A stretch of 64,000 nucleotides of DNA from Margaritifera margaritifera (lineage: Eukaryota; Mollusca; Bivalvia; Unionida; Margaritiferidae): the NCBI GenBank assembly GCA_029931535.1, contig JAQPZY010001581.1, positions 2,952,501 through 3,016,500 on the forward strand. The letters are read 5' to 3'. Position 1 is the first letter of the stretch. The number at the start of each line of letters is the position of its first letter. Positions 23,270-34,778 of this stretch are shown piece after piece. Below the pieces are notes generated by a model. The model did no database searches and had not been told where the DNA came from. It saw only the letters and a list, made by a program, of their open reading frames with translations. Made by a program: the position numbers and the translations under genes.

Positions 23270-24000
23270 TAGAATGTTCTAACTGAGAAAACATTATATC
23301 CAAATTCGTTTATTTTTCAAAATGTTTATGTACTCATCCATGTCAGTGACATTGGATATGTAGTAAACAATTTATACCCATATGATTACCATCAGAACTC
23401 CTATGTAATAACAATAACATTTTCAAAAAGCAACATACATTTGTATAAATACATGTTATTGTGAAGAAAAATTATAAATTAGTAACTTTTACCATCTTCA
23501 GAAAGTATCAATATACTTGTACATTTGTATAAATACATGTTATTGTGAAGAAAAATTATAAATCAGTAACTTTTACCATCTCCTGAAAGTATCAACATAC
23601 TTGTACATTTGTATAAATACATGTTATCATGAAGAAAAAATTATAAATCAGTAAGTTTTACCATCTTCTGAAAGTATCAACATACATGTACATGTATCTG
23701 CCGGTGAATCATAAAAATCACTTTTATGTGAAAACTTAATGACTAATAAATTAGTCCTTTATTTATTTGGATGGAAAGAAATTGTCAATAGTCATCTGTT
23801 TGCTGTTAATCTGAAATGTTGATATGTTTTTCATTGATATGCAAATGCTCATAAAGAATATCAGGTGTGTCACACTGAGCTTGTAGGTACAGTCTAATAT
23901 CTGCTATGATAAGTAGAACCTCTCTGGCTCTGGATTCAATGGCTGGTACTGAATTGTCATCATCCTTGTCACTTTGTGTCTAAAGAGACATTTTTTTTTT
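23270..24000 (-). pseudogene. Pogo-like transposase C-terminus with 3' end (copy C)
   Basis: Read on the minus strand from about 23990, a frame encodes 'SDKDDDNS', then 'IADIRLYLQAQ', then 'LYEHLHINEKHI'. After a frame break it ends 'QMTIDNFFPSK' plus stop near 23770. This is the C-terminal tail of pogo/Tigger transposases, including a PCNA-interaction (PIP) box. The distal part 23270-23320 matches the inverse of 36065-36112, so both are 3' ends of one family. The DDE domain is missing. A 92-bp tandem array has expanded between the stop and the 3' end. Confidence 0.7.
23432..23700. repeat. ~92-bp tandem repeat, three units
   Basis: The unit begins 'CATTTGTATAAATACATGTT' at about 23432, 23524 and 23616. 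Units are 90-95% alike. It lies in the 3' untranslated part of pogo copy C and is absent from copy D. Confidence 0.85.
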
Positions 24001-24796
24001 TTTTGACCGGCAAATTTTCAGCCATTTTCAAAACAGTCAGAATTCAAAATGAACACAAGAGAAATTTACTTTGAGCTGTACTCAGTTAGTCAACATACAG
24101 GTAGAGAATGATAGTTAAAGGATTTTTCTAAATTATATAGTGAAATAAGTACAAACAAAATCATTTCTTTTCTTGCTCTAATGCTATAATTTCATTCAAC
24201 CATTGACCCATGATTCTAAAGTACCGAGTATGAATGAGGTGTGACTATCATGCCTTTGTTATCTGACGCCTTTGTTAGACCTTTTTTATTTACTGATTAT
24301 GAATGAGGTGTGATTACCACACTTTTGTTACCTGGCGCCTTTTTTGTTTAAACGACTGTCAGTGCTCAAAAAAAAATTTTTTTCAGACACAGGCCTTGGG
24401 CTGGTGACTTTAAAAAAAATCACATCATGGACCACATTTGATCTCTTTATTACTTTGAACACCTTAAAAATGGTATTTTTGTCCTACCACCAGTAGAATC
24501 ACATGTATGTTAAAGGCAAATGAGCACTAATTATACATAACTGAGGCAATCTGTTCCCCATTCATAGATCACATGCTTTGCTTTGTACACAAAGTTTACA
24601 GTTCTCCATAGAAGTATGGAAAGTAAATGAATGTCATAAGAGTAAGGGGCATACATAAGGATACATATTAATAATTAACTAGTCTTTCAACAACTTGAAA
24701 ATAAAATGATGCATTTCATCAGTACAATAGAAGTTTTCTCAGGCAAATTAGATTTTTTTGGCACTAACTGCCATTGTTTATCTGACTTCGGCACAT

Positions 24797-24925
24797 CAGG
24801 TGATAAAAACATTATAATTGAGCTATTTTCTCAGATGGACCACACAACACAAATGCTGTAACCAATTAAAAACAAAAAATGTTATGACAAAGCCTATGGA
24901 ATACATATTAGTTAGGAATTTGGCA
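24797..24925 (+). repeat. Direct repeat, left of LINE
   Basis: 'GAGCTATTTTCTCAGATGGA' and 'CCACACAACACAAATGCTGT', then 'AAAGCCTATGGAATACATA', recur at 29985-30115 in the same order and orientation at roughly 80% identity. The two copies enclose the I-type LINE. Confidence 0.75.
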
Positions 24926-25045
24926 ACTCCTCTAGAGGAGTCATGCAATCTAGAGTAGTCATGCAATCTTGAGATTTGGATGGCTACAGTGAGACTGAGA
25001 TGCTTGACAATTTAAGATCTCAGAATGCTTCTCAAGTGAAATAAA

Positions 25046-25824
25046 TCAATGTTTGCCGTAACAGCAAGTTGATTCCCACAAACACTTATGTTCTGATATT
25101 TGTGCTACTTTGTCTACATCAACCATACCCAGGCTCCTGAATATTCCAGTCGATCCTTTCATCCCTAATTCTTTGCGATGCTTAACTGCCATAAATATAG
25201 CCACCACAAAAATGGTTTCAAGAGGAAACCAATCTGCCCCATATGTGGGCAGGGGGGTCACAATGGATCATCCAGCATGGAGAAAATATCTTGTGTGAAT
25301 TGCCAGGGCAACTACTTCTCTTACTCTAGAGACTGCTATAACTGGAAGCAAGAGAAGGAAATTCAACAGGTAAAGTATAAGAGAGACCTGTGCTTCTCTG
25401 GTGCCAGATACATTGTGGAAGCCACAACTCCACTAAACATTGCTGGCAAGTCTTATGATGGTGCAGCTAAGATGGAAAAGAAACCTTGCACAGATTCTGC
25501 CTGTACCCAGATGGACATCACCTGGCCACAGGGTGAGACCAGGTTAATTGTCTCGACACTTCCCAAACCTGTGCAAGCAACCACCCAGACCGAGGGTGAA
25601 GCAGAAAAGGCAATGGATGCATCTAACATTGTGACCAATGAAGATCCTTTTGGTACAAGCAAAAAACTGATTAGATCCAGTGCAAGAAAAGGGCAGCAAA
25701 CCACTGGCCCCAGTGGTCAAAATAACTGTGTTGCGCATAAGAAACCCAGCTTTACTAGTGAGAAACTAGTTAGATCCAGCCCACCAGAAGAACAGCAGAC
25801 CACTGCCACCAGTAGAAATGGATG
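25046..25824 (+). pseudogene. LINE ORF1 (gag-like, zinc knuckles)
   Basis: A + strand ORF at 25178-25824 (215 codons) plus an upstream frame-shifted part. It carries 'CPICGQGGHNG' and 'CVNCQGNYFSYSRDC' zinc-knuckle-like motifs, preceded by 'RCLNCHKYSHH' and 'VDPFIPN' in the neighbouring frame. It continues with 'EIQQVKY' and a Lys/Gln/Thr-rich tail. This is the usual ORF1 layout of I/Jockey-group LINEs. The knuckles are partly degraded. Confidence 0.8.
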
Positions 25825-26219
25825 ATCCAAACTGAATAAAAAATTAATTAAAGAATTTATTGGACTTTAAAAGGATCTGGTAATCCTGTTAAGCTCTTAA
25901 ATAACTTTGGAAGTCTAGAAAGTATGAACACTGGAGAATCTCCTGATACCATGCCAAGAAAATCTCCCAAAAGTCCCATACCTTCTCCACTTCCATAAAT
26001 ATATCTGACATGGTTTAAAGGCAAATAATGTTGAAATAAGTCTTCTACTTACAGAACAGGTATCTGCTTTCAGGAGACCTTTTTTTAAAAAAAGTCATCA
26101 TCATAGTTTTACTCTAAAAAGCCTACAATAACTGTTTAAGAAATACTGATAAGGTCTCTTGGTGAGTGCCCATCATCATAATAGCAAAACTCCTTACAGT
26201 CAAATTAATCTCAATACTA

Positions 26220-26436
26220 CCGTATATACTTGTGTATAGGCCAATACCAACTGCAAACTGCATAGACCCAGATCTGCCATCGCATAATGCACCAGCAGAT
26301 CTGGGTCTATGCAGTTTGTAAGGACTAATCAGTAGAACAAACAACATATAACCTGATCTGCCGGTGCATTATGTGATGGTAGATCAGGGTCTATTTTGTT
26401 TGCATTTGGAACTGGTTTATACACGAGTATATACGG
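26220..26436 (+). mobile_element. 217-bp two-hairpin MITE, copy 5 (A-B)
   Basis: Ends CCGTATATACTTG and CGAGTATATACGG, with TA outside each. Exactly 217 bp, A then B. It sits inside the endonuclease region of the LINE, so it is younger than the LINE. Confidence 0.93.
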
Positions 26437-26450
26437 TATATTACAGAATA

Positions 26451-26835
26451 TAACTGTTCATGTGTCCATATATAAAACTCAAAATTGTGCTCAGTATATT
26501 TCCTTGCAAGCTCTCCAGTCCATCACTCTGATCTTGACCATTTTATTGAACAGTTACCAGTACCTTTTGTTCTTCTTGGCAACTTCAGTGACCACTATAT
26601 ATTTTAGACTGTAAAGATATCAACAAAAGAGGGAAGAAAATAGAAACTTTCTTTCAAAACACAATCCTTGAATTTTTAATGATAAGTTGTACACAGGACT
26701 CTTCTCACCCTTAGATCTGATCACCTGTGACCCATCTCTTTTACTTGACTTCTCTTGGGACATTTGTGATAACCACAGTGGTAGTGACCACTTTCCAGTA
26801 TACTTATAAGTAATGTTCCCAAACCTCAAGGGCTA
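26451..26835 (+). pseudogene. LINE ORF2: endonuclease domain, C-terminal half
   Basis: Frame-shifted pieces read 'EQLPVPFVLLG' (usual LLGDFN motif altered) and then 'PSLLLDFSWDICDNHSGSDH' followed by FPV. The latter is the diagnostic SDHFP block of AP-endonuclease domains in LINEs. It lies directly downstream of the MITE insertion, which separates it from the N-terminal half. Confidence 0.8.
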
Positions 26836-27189
26836 GGGCAGAAATGGAAATTGAACAAGGCAGATTGGGAAATGTTTCTGTTCCAGTACCTTTATTTACT
26901 AGGATACACCAGGCTGTTGCTGGGGATACAGTATGAAAATGTTGGCAATTACTCAACGCATCCGCAAACCATGGTTTGAAGATGCTTGCAAAGATGACAT
27001 CAAGGAATGGAAAAAGTTTTTAAAAAATTTAAATGCCAATCCAACAAATGAAATGTGATAAATAGTGTACATACCAAGCTAAAGTTCATCATACCCTTAG
27101 AGACAGCAAGAGGAAAACCTGGATATCATATATCTCTAGGTTGAACTCTCATTTCTCTGTTAAATTAGTATGGAATATGGTACAGAAAA

Positions 27190-28480
27190 TCATTGGCAAA
27201 AAATCAGATGGAATGGTCCAAAACATTCTCAAAAAAATTACTCACAAGAGAACTTTATGAAAACTTCTGCCATGTTAAAAACCTGAAAGAAAAGGTTCCT
27301 CTAAATTTCAAATCTGCTAACCGTGAAGATTACAATATACCTTTCACTTTCAGAGAACTACAAGATTCTCTTGATCAAGTCCATATGACACTTTAACAGT
27401 ACTATACTAAACATTTTCAATAAAATTTGGGAGACTGGCAAATCAACAGTGGTACCAGTACCTAAACCTGCAAAAGCACCATACCAACCCTTCCAACTAT
27501 TGTCCCATATCACTAGCAAGCTGTGTTTGCAACACCATGGAATGAATGATAAATGACAGACGACTCTGGTATCTCAAATCCAACAAACTACTTTCAGATC
27601 TTCAATGTGGCTGCAGACACCTGAGAAGCACAATAGACCAATCATCTAGTCAGAATTTAAGTATTTATTGGAGAAGCCTTTCATAAAGAAAGAACATATG
27701 GTTGCCATCTTTTTTGACTTGGAGAAAACTTATGACACCACATGGAAGTACAGCATAATTAATAACCTATTCAACTTAGGTCTAAAAGGTCAGCTACCTA
27801 TCTTTATATCCAAGTTTTGGAAATATAGAAATTTCTGAGTTAAGGTAGGCAGTACCCTGTCTGAAAGCTATCATCAGAATATGGGTGTACCTCTGGGCAG
27901 CATATTGTCAGTAACCTTATTCAACATCTAACTTAACAGCATAGTGAAATGTCTTAATCCAGGAACTGACTGCTCATTATAGTCAGAATTCAAGTATTTA
28001 TTAGAGAAGCCTTTCATAAAGAAAGAACATATGGTTGCCATCTTTTTTGACTTGGAGAAAACTTATGACACCACATGGAAGTACAGCATAATTAATAACC
28101 TATTCAACTTAGGTCTAAGAGGTCAGCTACCTATCTTTGTATCCAAGATTTGGAAATATAGAAATTTCTGAGTTAAGGTAGGCAGTACCCTGTCTGAAAG
28201 CTATCATCAGAATATGGATGTACCTCTGGGCAGCATATTGTCAGTAACCTTATTCAACATATAACTTAACAGCATAGTGAAATGTCTTAATCCAGGAACT
28301 GACTGCTCATTATATGTTGATGACTTTTTGACCTGCAATAGATCAAAGAGTATGTACACTATTAAACACCAACTACAGATAAGCTTAAACAGAGTTCAGA
28401 AATGGGCAAAAGAAATAGGTTCAGATTTTCAAAATCTAAAGCTATTTACATGCACTTCTTCTGCTGCCTTGAATTCATAA
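27190..28480 (+). pseudogene. LINE ORF2: reverse transcriptase, broken and duplicated
   Basis: Motif A appears as 'FDLEKTYDTTWK' (about 27715 and again 28048). A 'GVPLGSILSVTLFN' block occurs near 27888 and 28221. The catalytic 'YVDDF' is at about 28315, within the ORF 28277-28480, which continues 'LQISLNRVQKWAKEIG'. A 333-bp tandem duplication (27648-27980 / 27981-28313) repeats motif A to just before YVDDF. Multiple stops are shared by both copies. Confidence 0.85.
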
Positions 28481-28499
28481 TGACCCATATTTACTCTAA

Positions 28500-29139
28500 T
28501 TGTGGAAGAGACCAGATTTTTAGGACTTGCTTTTGAATGTAAAACAAACTTTCCTTCCACATATTCCTTCCACATATTACATACCTCAGGGACAATGTCA
28601 GAAAACCTTGGCTTTAATATGAGTTGCAAACACAGATTGGAGAATATACTGGAAGGTCGTGCTGTTCGGTTTATACATATATTTTTATTAAGATCTAATC
28701 TTGACAGTTTCTCTATTATGTTGTGTATGGATCAGCTTGTAAATCTTACCTGCAGGTACTTGGTCCAATACACAATCAGGGGCTTGGAATTTGTTTGGGA
28801 GCATTTAGAACTGCCCCTTCAGAAAGCCTCTTTGTTGAGGCAAATGAACCATCACTTTATTTTGGACACACTAAATTGGCTCTTCAGTTAGGTACCAAAC
28901 TATCTTCTAATCCATCTAATTCCGCATATGATGTAGTCTTTATGCCCAAATATCAAACCTCGTATGCCCAGAAATCAAATTTCGTTCCATCTTTTGGCAT
29001 ACAAATTCATTCACAGTTAGAATCAGCAGAATTCAGTGTTGCAAGTACTATAACCTTGGTTATCAAAACCCCCCATAATAATATTGGATCTTTGCCATTT
29101 CAAAAAGTCCTCAACAAATCCTCTTGTTTTTCAGAATAA
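28500..29139 (+). pseudogene. LINE ORF2: connection region after RT
   Basis: Two overlapping frames, 28502-28891 and 28723-29139, continue the LINE protein after the RT ('FLGLAFECKTNF', 'KHRLENILEG'; then 'YGSACKSYLQVLGPIHNQGL'). They are joined by a frameshift near 28730. This is the usual RT-to-RNase H linker of I-type elements. Confidence 0.7.
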
Positions 29140-29149
29140 ATTCAGTTAA

Positions 29150-29760
29150 ATGAGAGCCACAATGGCCATACATCCCTCTATATAGATGGTTCAAAAGAGA
29201 AGGTTGGAGCTGCCGTTGTAACACTTTGGCACCATCTTGAGTCAATTACTGGATAGGGCCACCATTTTTACTGCAGCAGTTATAGTTATACTGTAGTCTT
29301 TTAACTACATCCAGTCCTGTCAAAAAACAAATTTAATCATCTTTTCACATACTTTTTCCATGCTGAAAGCCTTGCAAAACCTTAAATTTCACAACCTGTT
29401 CATATTCCAGATTTATTTAGAAACATCATAATCTTCTCATACAATCTAGAAAAAGTATTCCATACTGTTGGCTACCTAGTCAGATTTGCATTAAGGGTTA
29501 TCAATGAGCAGATAAAGCAGCCAAAGCTGCCCTACACTTGTCCATTTCTCCATCAAATACATTACCCGATCACATTAACATTAGAAAATTACTCTCTGCT
29601 ACCTCCAAATCCCTCCCTCCCTGAAAGACAAATAAGGTCTTTCCGTCTATATGTAGACAAAGGGATGTAACTCTTACAGATTAACTCCCCTTGTTCCTGC
29701 TATATGGCCACCCATATTCCGGATGATGCCAGTTTAAACTTTAGCTTGCAACTGTGAACA
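29150..29760 (+). pseudogene. LINE ORF2: RNase H and C-terminal tail
   Basis: 'GHTSLYIDGSKEKVGAAVV' matches the first catalytic strand of RNase H (xDGS). The rest is heavily mutated. Near 29630-29700 broken frames recall the C-terminal block of I/Nimb-like LINEs. Confidence 0.6.
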
Positions 29761-29984
29761 GTGCCTCCAAAAAAGCCATTGTAAATTATAATAAATTTTG
29801 ACCATCGAACATTTATTTTCAGTGGTATAGTAAGTCAAAAGGTAGATATACCCGGTTTAGACAACATTTTGCATCTTTCCCAGTGATTTTTTTTTGTATT
29901 TATGCATTTTTTTAAACGGTTGTTACAATCCATTTTATGCCTTTGTTATATTACAACCACCATGGTTTAACTAGCTTAGGTGCA

Positions 29985-30115
29985 TTCAGTGATAAGAACG
30001 TAATAATTGAGCTAATTTTCTATGATGGACCACACAAGTCAAACATTGTGACCAATTAAATGTTGTGAGAACAGAACATTATAATAAAGCCTTTGGAATA
30101 TATAGTAACTAGGAA
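29985..30115 (+). repeat. Direct repeat, right of LINE
   Basis: The partner of 24797-24925: 'ATTGAGCTAATTTTCTATGA', 'GGACCACACAAGTCAAACAT' and 'AAGCCTTTGGAATATATAG'. See the left copy. Confidence 0.75.
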
Positions 30116-30379
30116 TCAGAAGGATTTACATCGACCCAATTGTTAGCATGCAAATGAACAAAAATGACAACTATTAAACAAAAAATTCCATTCTCTATGT
30201 TAAAATATGCACATCATGTCATCACATCAGTCCTTGTACAGTAACTTGTTGCCTTTCATACTGTCCTTATATGTAGCACAATCATTTTAAGCTATTCTTA
30301 GATCATTGCCAGGATTATATTTGTGGCATTCTTCATCGTTGTTGATTCAGCACTTAGGAGATTACATATTGTTCCTGGA

Positions 30380-30830
30380 TTCATGTTTCCTCAGGAATTA
30401 GACTGAATTTTCCTCAGAATAAAAAATGGCCTTTCACTGTCAGCAATGGAATGTGGCAATATTAGTACAACTCTACAGAGTCCACCAAAATTGTTCTTAA
30501 TTGTTACATGCCTGTGTGTAGGTTCATTTTGCTGCCTGCCTGCCTGCCAGAACTGCTCAAGATTAGTGCTATCAGGGTCTAATTTGGGAAGTTCTTCTTA
30601 AAATCAACTTTACAGGAATGGCAGGATGCATTTTTTATATTCCTTTAAACTTGATTCCAACCACTGAAATTCCTGTTTTAATCTATTATTGAATTTCATG
30701 TGATATTTCGGTTGTTGGGATTCAGGTGTTTTGTCTGTCGAATCAGCAATTTGAGTGTCATGCTTGTGTGCGTGAGCCAGTTCAGTCATGTGATCGCAGG
30801 AAGTCTTACCATAAATATACTACATTGGAA
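30380..30830 (-). pseudogene. hAT-type transposase C-terminal remnant
   Basis: On the minus strand around 30475-30400 a frame reads 'VLILPHSIADSERPFFILRK'. This closely fits the hAT dimerisation block (LPHSNADxERxFSxxRKxKT...). The upstream minus-strand sequence to about 30830 has scattered 'CHSCKVDFKKNFPN'-like pieces in several frames. No TIRs were found. It is a short relic. Confidence 0.6.
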
Positions 30831-31449
30831 GTAAGGGTGGAAAAAAAACAGAAAAATTTCTGTTGTGGAATGTTCTAACATAATATATCTGACAGTTTCA
30901 ATAAAACAACCATAGGATTGTAGTGATATATTTTGCTACTCTTATTTATATGTACATGATGAAAAAATGTATAATGGAATCGGACGTATTGACTAGACAT
31001 GCGCATGGAATGCTTTTGTATGACTATAATGACTAAGAAACTATGCAGTGGCTTACTAACTTGAAATGGTGTTTCTGTAAAGTAAAATGGTACTAATCAA
31101 AGATTCTCGTAACAAACATGTTGTAAATAAATTTTTGATCAGCATTGTCAGTCAATCAGCATGATGTGTAATGTTGTGTAATGTGCGCTATAATCAATTC
31201 TTGTCAACTTCAGCTTTTTTCATAGGGATTCCACATTCAGTGTGAAACTCATAGATACATGCTTTAAGAAAAGAACCAACATAAAAATCATACTAAACAA
31301 ACCTCTTACGCAAAGATGTGGAAATATATAATTTAATTGGAACTAGTACTTCCTGCATCAATGACACCCACATGTTCATTTATATGTTTGTAAACATTTA
31401 CAGGCAGTAAACTATACTAGGCCATTTACATGTCTAAACATTGCAGCCT

Positions 31450-32500
31450 TAATAGACCAAAAGAGCTATGGAATAGCCTATATTTCATCTGTCTGTCATC
31501 TGCCAGTCCATTAGCACAAGTTTGTTATCACCATTCCTCCTAAACTATTAAGAGGATTGCTATGAAACTTTACACACATATTCATCTCAAGGTCTAGTTG
31601 GTACTAAATAAAAATGGTGCCACATGGATATCCAATATATCCACCACAGTGGCCATCTTGAAAATCTTGTTTTTGCTACTACTCCTGAACTGATTGTTAT
31701 GTCAGCATGGGGTTTACACTAAAAAACTTCTTAGGATGTATAGTTTGTCCTAAATGAAAAGGGAACCAAACTGACTTCCAATATAGCCATAATGGCAGCC
31801 ATCTTGAAAATCATATTGCTACTTCTCCTGGGTGGATAGTCACATTGATATGGGGTCACCAAAAGACTACTTATGATGTCTAGTTGCTCCTTAATCTAAA
31901 TGGTGCTGAGCTGACTTCCAATATGGCCTCCATGGCAGCCATCTTGAAAATCTTATTTCTGCTTTCTCCTAAATAGAAAGTCACATTGACATGGATTTTT
32001 CATCAGAAGACTTCTTATGGTGTCTAGTAGGTCCTAAATGAAAATGATGCCAGTCTGACATCATGAAATTCTTGTTATAGTACTCTACCTGAATAGATAG
32101 TCATATAGACATGGGATTTTCATTAAAAGACTTCTTATGATATCTAGTTGATTTTAAATGAAAATGGTGCTGATCTTACATCCATTATATCTATTATGAT
32201 GGCCATCTTAAAAATCTTGTTATCACCACTGCTTTTTATTGCATGGACATATTAATATAGGGTCTTCACCAAAAGACTTCTTATGATATCTAGTTCATCT
32301 TAAATGAAAATGGTGCCATCTTACATCCATTATGGCCAATGCAGTGGCCATCTTAAATATCTTGCTATTGCTGAAGAATGTCAGAGATGGTTGCAGCACT
32401 CAGCAATTAAAAAGAAGAATTGGTCTTAACTTGGATTCCTGGAAATTCTTTTCAGTCAGTAGTGCATCAACCCCTTTAAAGGACATTTTTTGTGTGATTT
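31450..32500 (+). mobile_element. Tandem-array element, ~143-bp units (family 3, copy 1)
   Basis: A leader with 'GCACAAGTTTGTTATCACCA' and 'GATTGCTATGAAACTTTACA' is followed by about six units containing 'GACTTCTTATGATGTCTAGT', 'AAATGAAAATGGTGC' and 'ATGGCAGCCATCTTGAAAAT'. The tail is 'TTGCTGAAGAATGTCAGAGA' to 'TTCCTGGAAATTCTTTTC'. The same leader-units-tail order recurs at 39.6 and 44.65 kb. Non-coding. It may be comparable to tandem-array elements described in bivalves (pearl-like), an inference only. Confidence 0.75.
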
Positions 32501-32636
32501 TTTTTATATTTACATATTTAAAAATATTTAAAATAGAACTTAATCAGCACCATATAGCCAGGATTGTGCTGTTAAACCCTAATACATACATATGTATATA
32601 CATAGCACAGTGCATGCAGTTACTTGCCATTTCATT

Positions 32637-33944
32637 AGCTCTTCACAGACCAGAAGAACTTTTGGAATGGCCTGTTGTCCATCATCCCTCTGTTAGCAAA
32701 TGTTGCCATGAAACTTTACACATATATTCACCCCAAGGTCTAGTTGGTTCAGAATGAAAATGGTGCTTCTGAATGGATGGTCATATTGACATGGGGGTTT
32801 TCACTAAATGACTTCTTAAAATGTCTAATTTGCCCAAAGTGAATACAGTGCCAATCTGACATCCAGTATAGCCACTATGGCAGCCATTTTGAGAATTTTG
32901 TTATAAATACTCCTCCTGAACGGAAAGTCATTATCAACTTGGGGTTTTCAGCAGAAGACTTCTTATGATGTCTGGATGGTCCTAAATGAAAATGATGGTG
33001 ATCTAACATCGAGTATGGCCACACTGTTTTCCATCTTGAAAATTTTCTTAAAGGTACTACTCCTAAATGGAAAGTCATTATTAGCATGTGGTTTTATCCA
33101 AAAGACTTCTTATGATCCTAAATGAAAATGGTGCCTGTCTGACATACAGTATTGCCACCATGGCAGCCAACTTGAAAATCTTGTTATCGCTACTTCCCCT
33201 GAATGGAAGGTCATATCAACATGGAATATTCAGTAAAAGACTAATGAAAATGGTACAAATCTAACATCCAAGATATATATGCCAAGGTGGCTAGCTTGAA
33301 AATCTTGTTGTCAATACTTCTCTTGAATGGATGGTCTTTATGACATGAGGGTTTTCACTAAAAGCCTCTTATGTTGTCTAGTTGGCCTACATGAAAATGG
33401 TGCTCATTGGAAATCAAATATGGCCACTATGGAGACTATCTTAAAAATCTTTTTACTGCCACTCCTTCTGAGTGGATGATCACTACTCCTTTTGAAGGGA
33501 TGGTCGTATCAACATGGGATTTTCACTAAACACACTTCTCTTTATATATAGTTGGTCTGAAATGAAACTGGAGCCAATGTGATTTCCGAAAATTTGAAAA
33601 GTGTCATAACAGCTACTTCTAAACAGATGGCCATATCAATATTTTAAAGAAAAAAACTTTTTTTGCAAAATTTATTCATAATCCTGTATTAAAATGATGC
33701 TCATCTAACTTCCAAAATGGCTGCCATGATGGTCATTTTAAAAACCTTTATAAGGTTTCTTCTTCTGAAAGGATGGTCTTGTCAACATTGGGTTTTTTAC
33801 TAAAACACTGTTATAGCCATATGTAGCTGGTTCTTAGTGAAAATGGTATTCATCTGACACATCTTGCAATATTTAATTGGTTCTGAATAAAAATGGTGAA
33901 GATCTGACCACCAACATACCAGCACTATTGTGAAGGAGTTTTGA
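32637..33944 (+). mobile_element. Tandem-array element, family 3, copy 2
   Basis: A shortened leader (32637-32745) and about nine units, with the final unit variant 'GGTTCTGAATAAAAATGGTG' and 'AGATCTGACCACCAAC', which is also the end at 43.07-43.10 kb. It abuts the 57-bp repeat directly. Confidence 0.75.
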
Positions 33945-34778
33945 ACTCATATAGATGAAAGTGATCCCTGTGATTTCAGCCCCCAATCAAATTCAGATGA
34001 AACTCATATAGATGAAAGTGGTCCCTGTGATTTCAGCCCCCAATCCAATTCAGATGAAACTCATATAGATGAAAGTGGTCCCTGTGATTTCAGCCCCCAA
34101 TCCAATTCAGATGAAACTCATATAGATGAAAGTGGTCCCTGTGATTTTATCCTCCAATCCAATTCAGATGAAACTCATATAGATGAAAGTGATCCCTGTG
34201 ATTTCAGCCCCCAATCAAATTCAGATGAAACTCATATAGATGAAAGTGGTCCCTGTGATTTCAGCCCCCAATCAAATTCAGATGAAACTCATATAGATGA
34301 AAGTGGTCCCTGTGATTTCAGCCCCCAATCAAATTCAGATGAAACTCATATAGATGAAAGTGATCCCTGTGATTTCAGCCCCCAATCCAATTCAGATGAA
34401 ACTCATATAGATGAAAGTGGTCCCTGTGATTTCAGCCCCCAATCAAATTCAGATGAAACTCATATAGATGAAAGTGGTCCCTGTGATTTCAGCCCCCAAT
34501 CAAATTCAGATGAAACTCATATAGATGAAAGTGGTCCCTGTGATTTCAGCCCCCAATCCAATTCAGATGAAACTCATATAGATGAAAGTGATCCCTGTGA
34601 TTTCAGCCCCCAATCAAATTCAGATGAAACTCATATAGATGAAAGTGGTCCCTGTGATTTCAGCCCCCAATCAAATTCAGATGAAACTCATATAGATGAA
34701 TGTGATCCCTGTCTCTTCCTGAAATATGTATTTAATTTATATCCAGGATCATTTTTAATAATGGAATCTGACCATTAA
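33945..34778 (+). repeat. 57-bp minisatellite, open for 277 codons
   Basis: Thirteen full 57-bp units (starts every 57 bp from 33944) plus a partial one. Because 57 is 19 codons, one + frame is open throughout and reads repeats of 'THIDESGPCDFSPQSNSDE'. It continues about 22 codons past the array to a TAA at 34776-34778. A TGA lies just before the first unit, and the first ATG in this frame is near the end (34761). Translation would therefore need splicing or a non-ATG start. Unit variants differ mainly at D/G and N/S-type positions. It sits in the ATXN3 intron before exon 36991. I recognise no family. Confidence 0.9.

Larger units (their letters stand above)
24926..29984 (+). mobile_element. 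I-type LINE (ORF1, EN, RT, RNase H), dead
   Basis: In order: ORF1 with zinc knuckles (25.05-25.82 kb), apurinic-type endonuclease end (26.46-26.83 kb), reverse transcriptase (27.2-28.5 kb), RNase H start 'SLYIDGSK' (29.18 kb) and a conserved C-terminal tail. An RNase H after the RT points to the I group. Many stops and frameshifts show that it is inactive. MITE copy 5 is inserted in the endonuclease part, and a 333-bp stretch of RT is duplicated. Exact ends are not defined. Confidence 0.85.

Noticed and set aside
25453..25738. Minus-strand ORFs across the LINE ORF1
   Set aside because: Shadows of the + strand zinc-knuckle ORF.
26123..26347. ORFs over MITE copies (also at 17928, 38006, 48337)
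   Set aside because: Similar peptides recur because they are translations of the MITE hairpins, not genes.
34001..34700. CRISPR-like array
   Set aside because: 57-bp units are contiguous without unique spacers, in a spliced eukaryotic gene.
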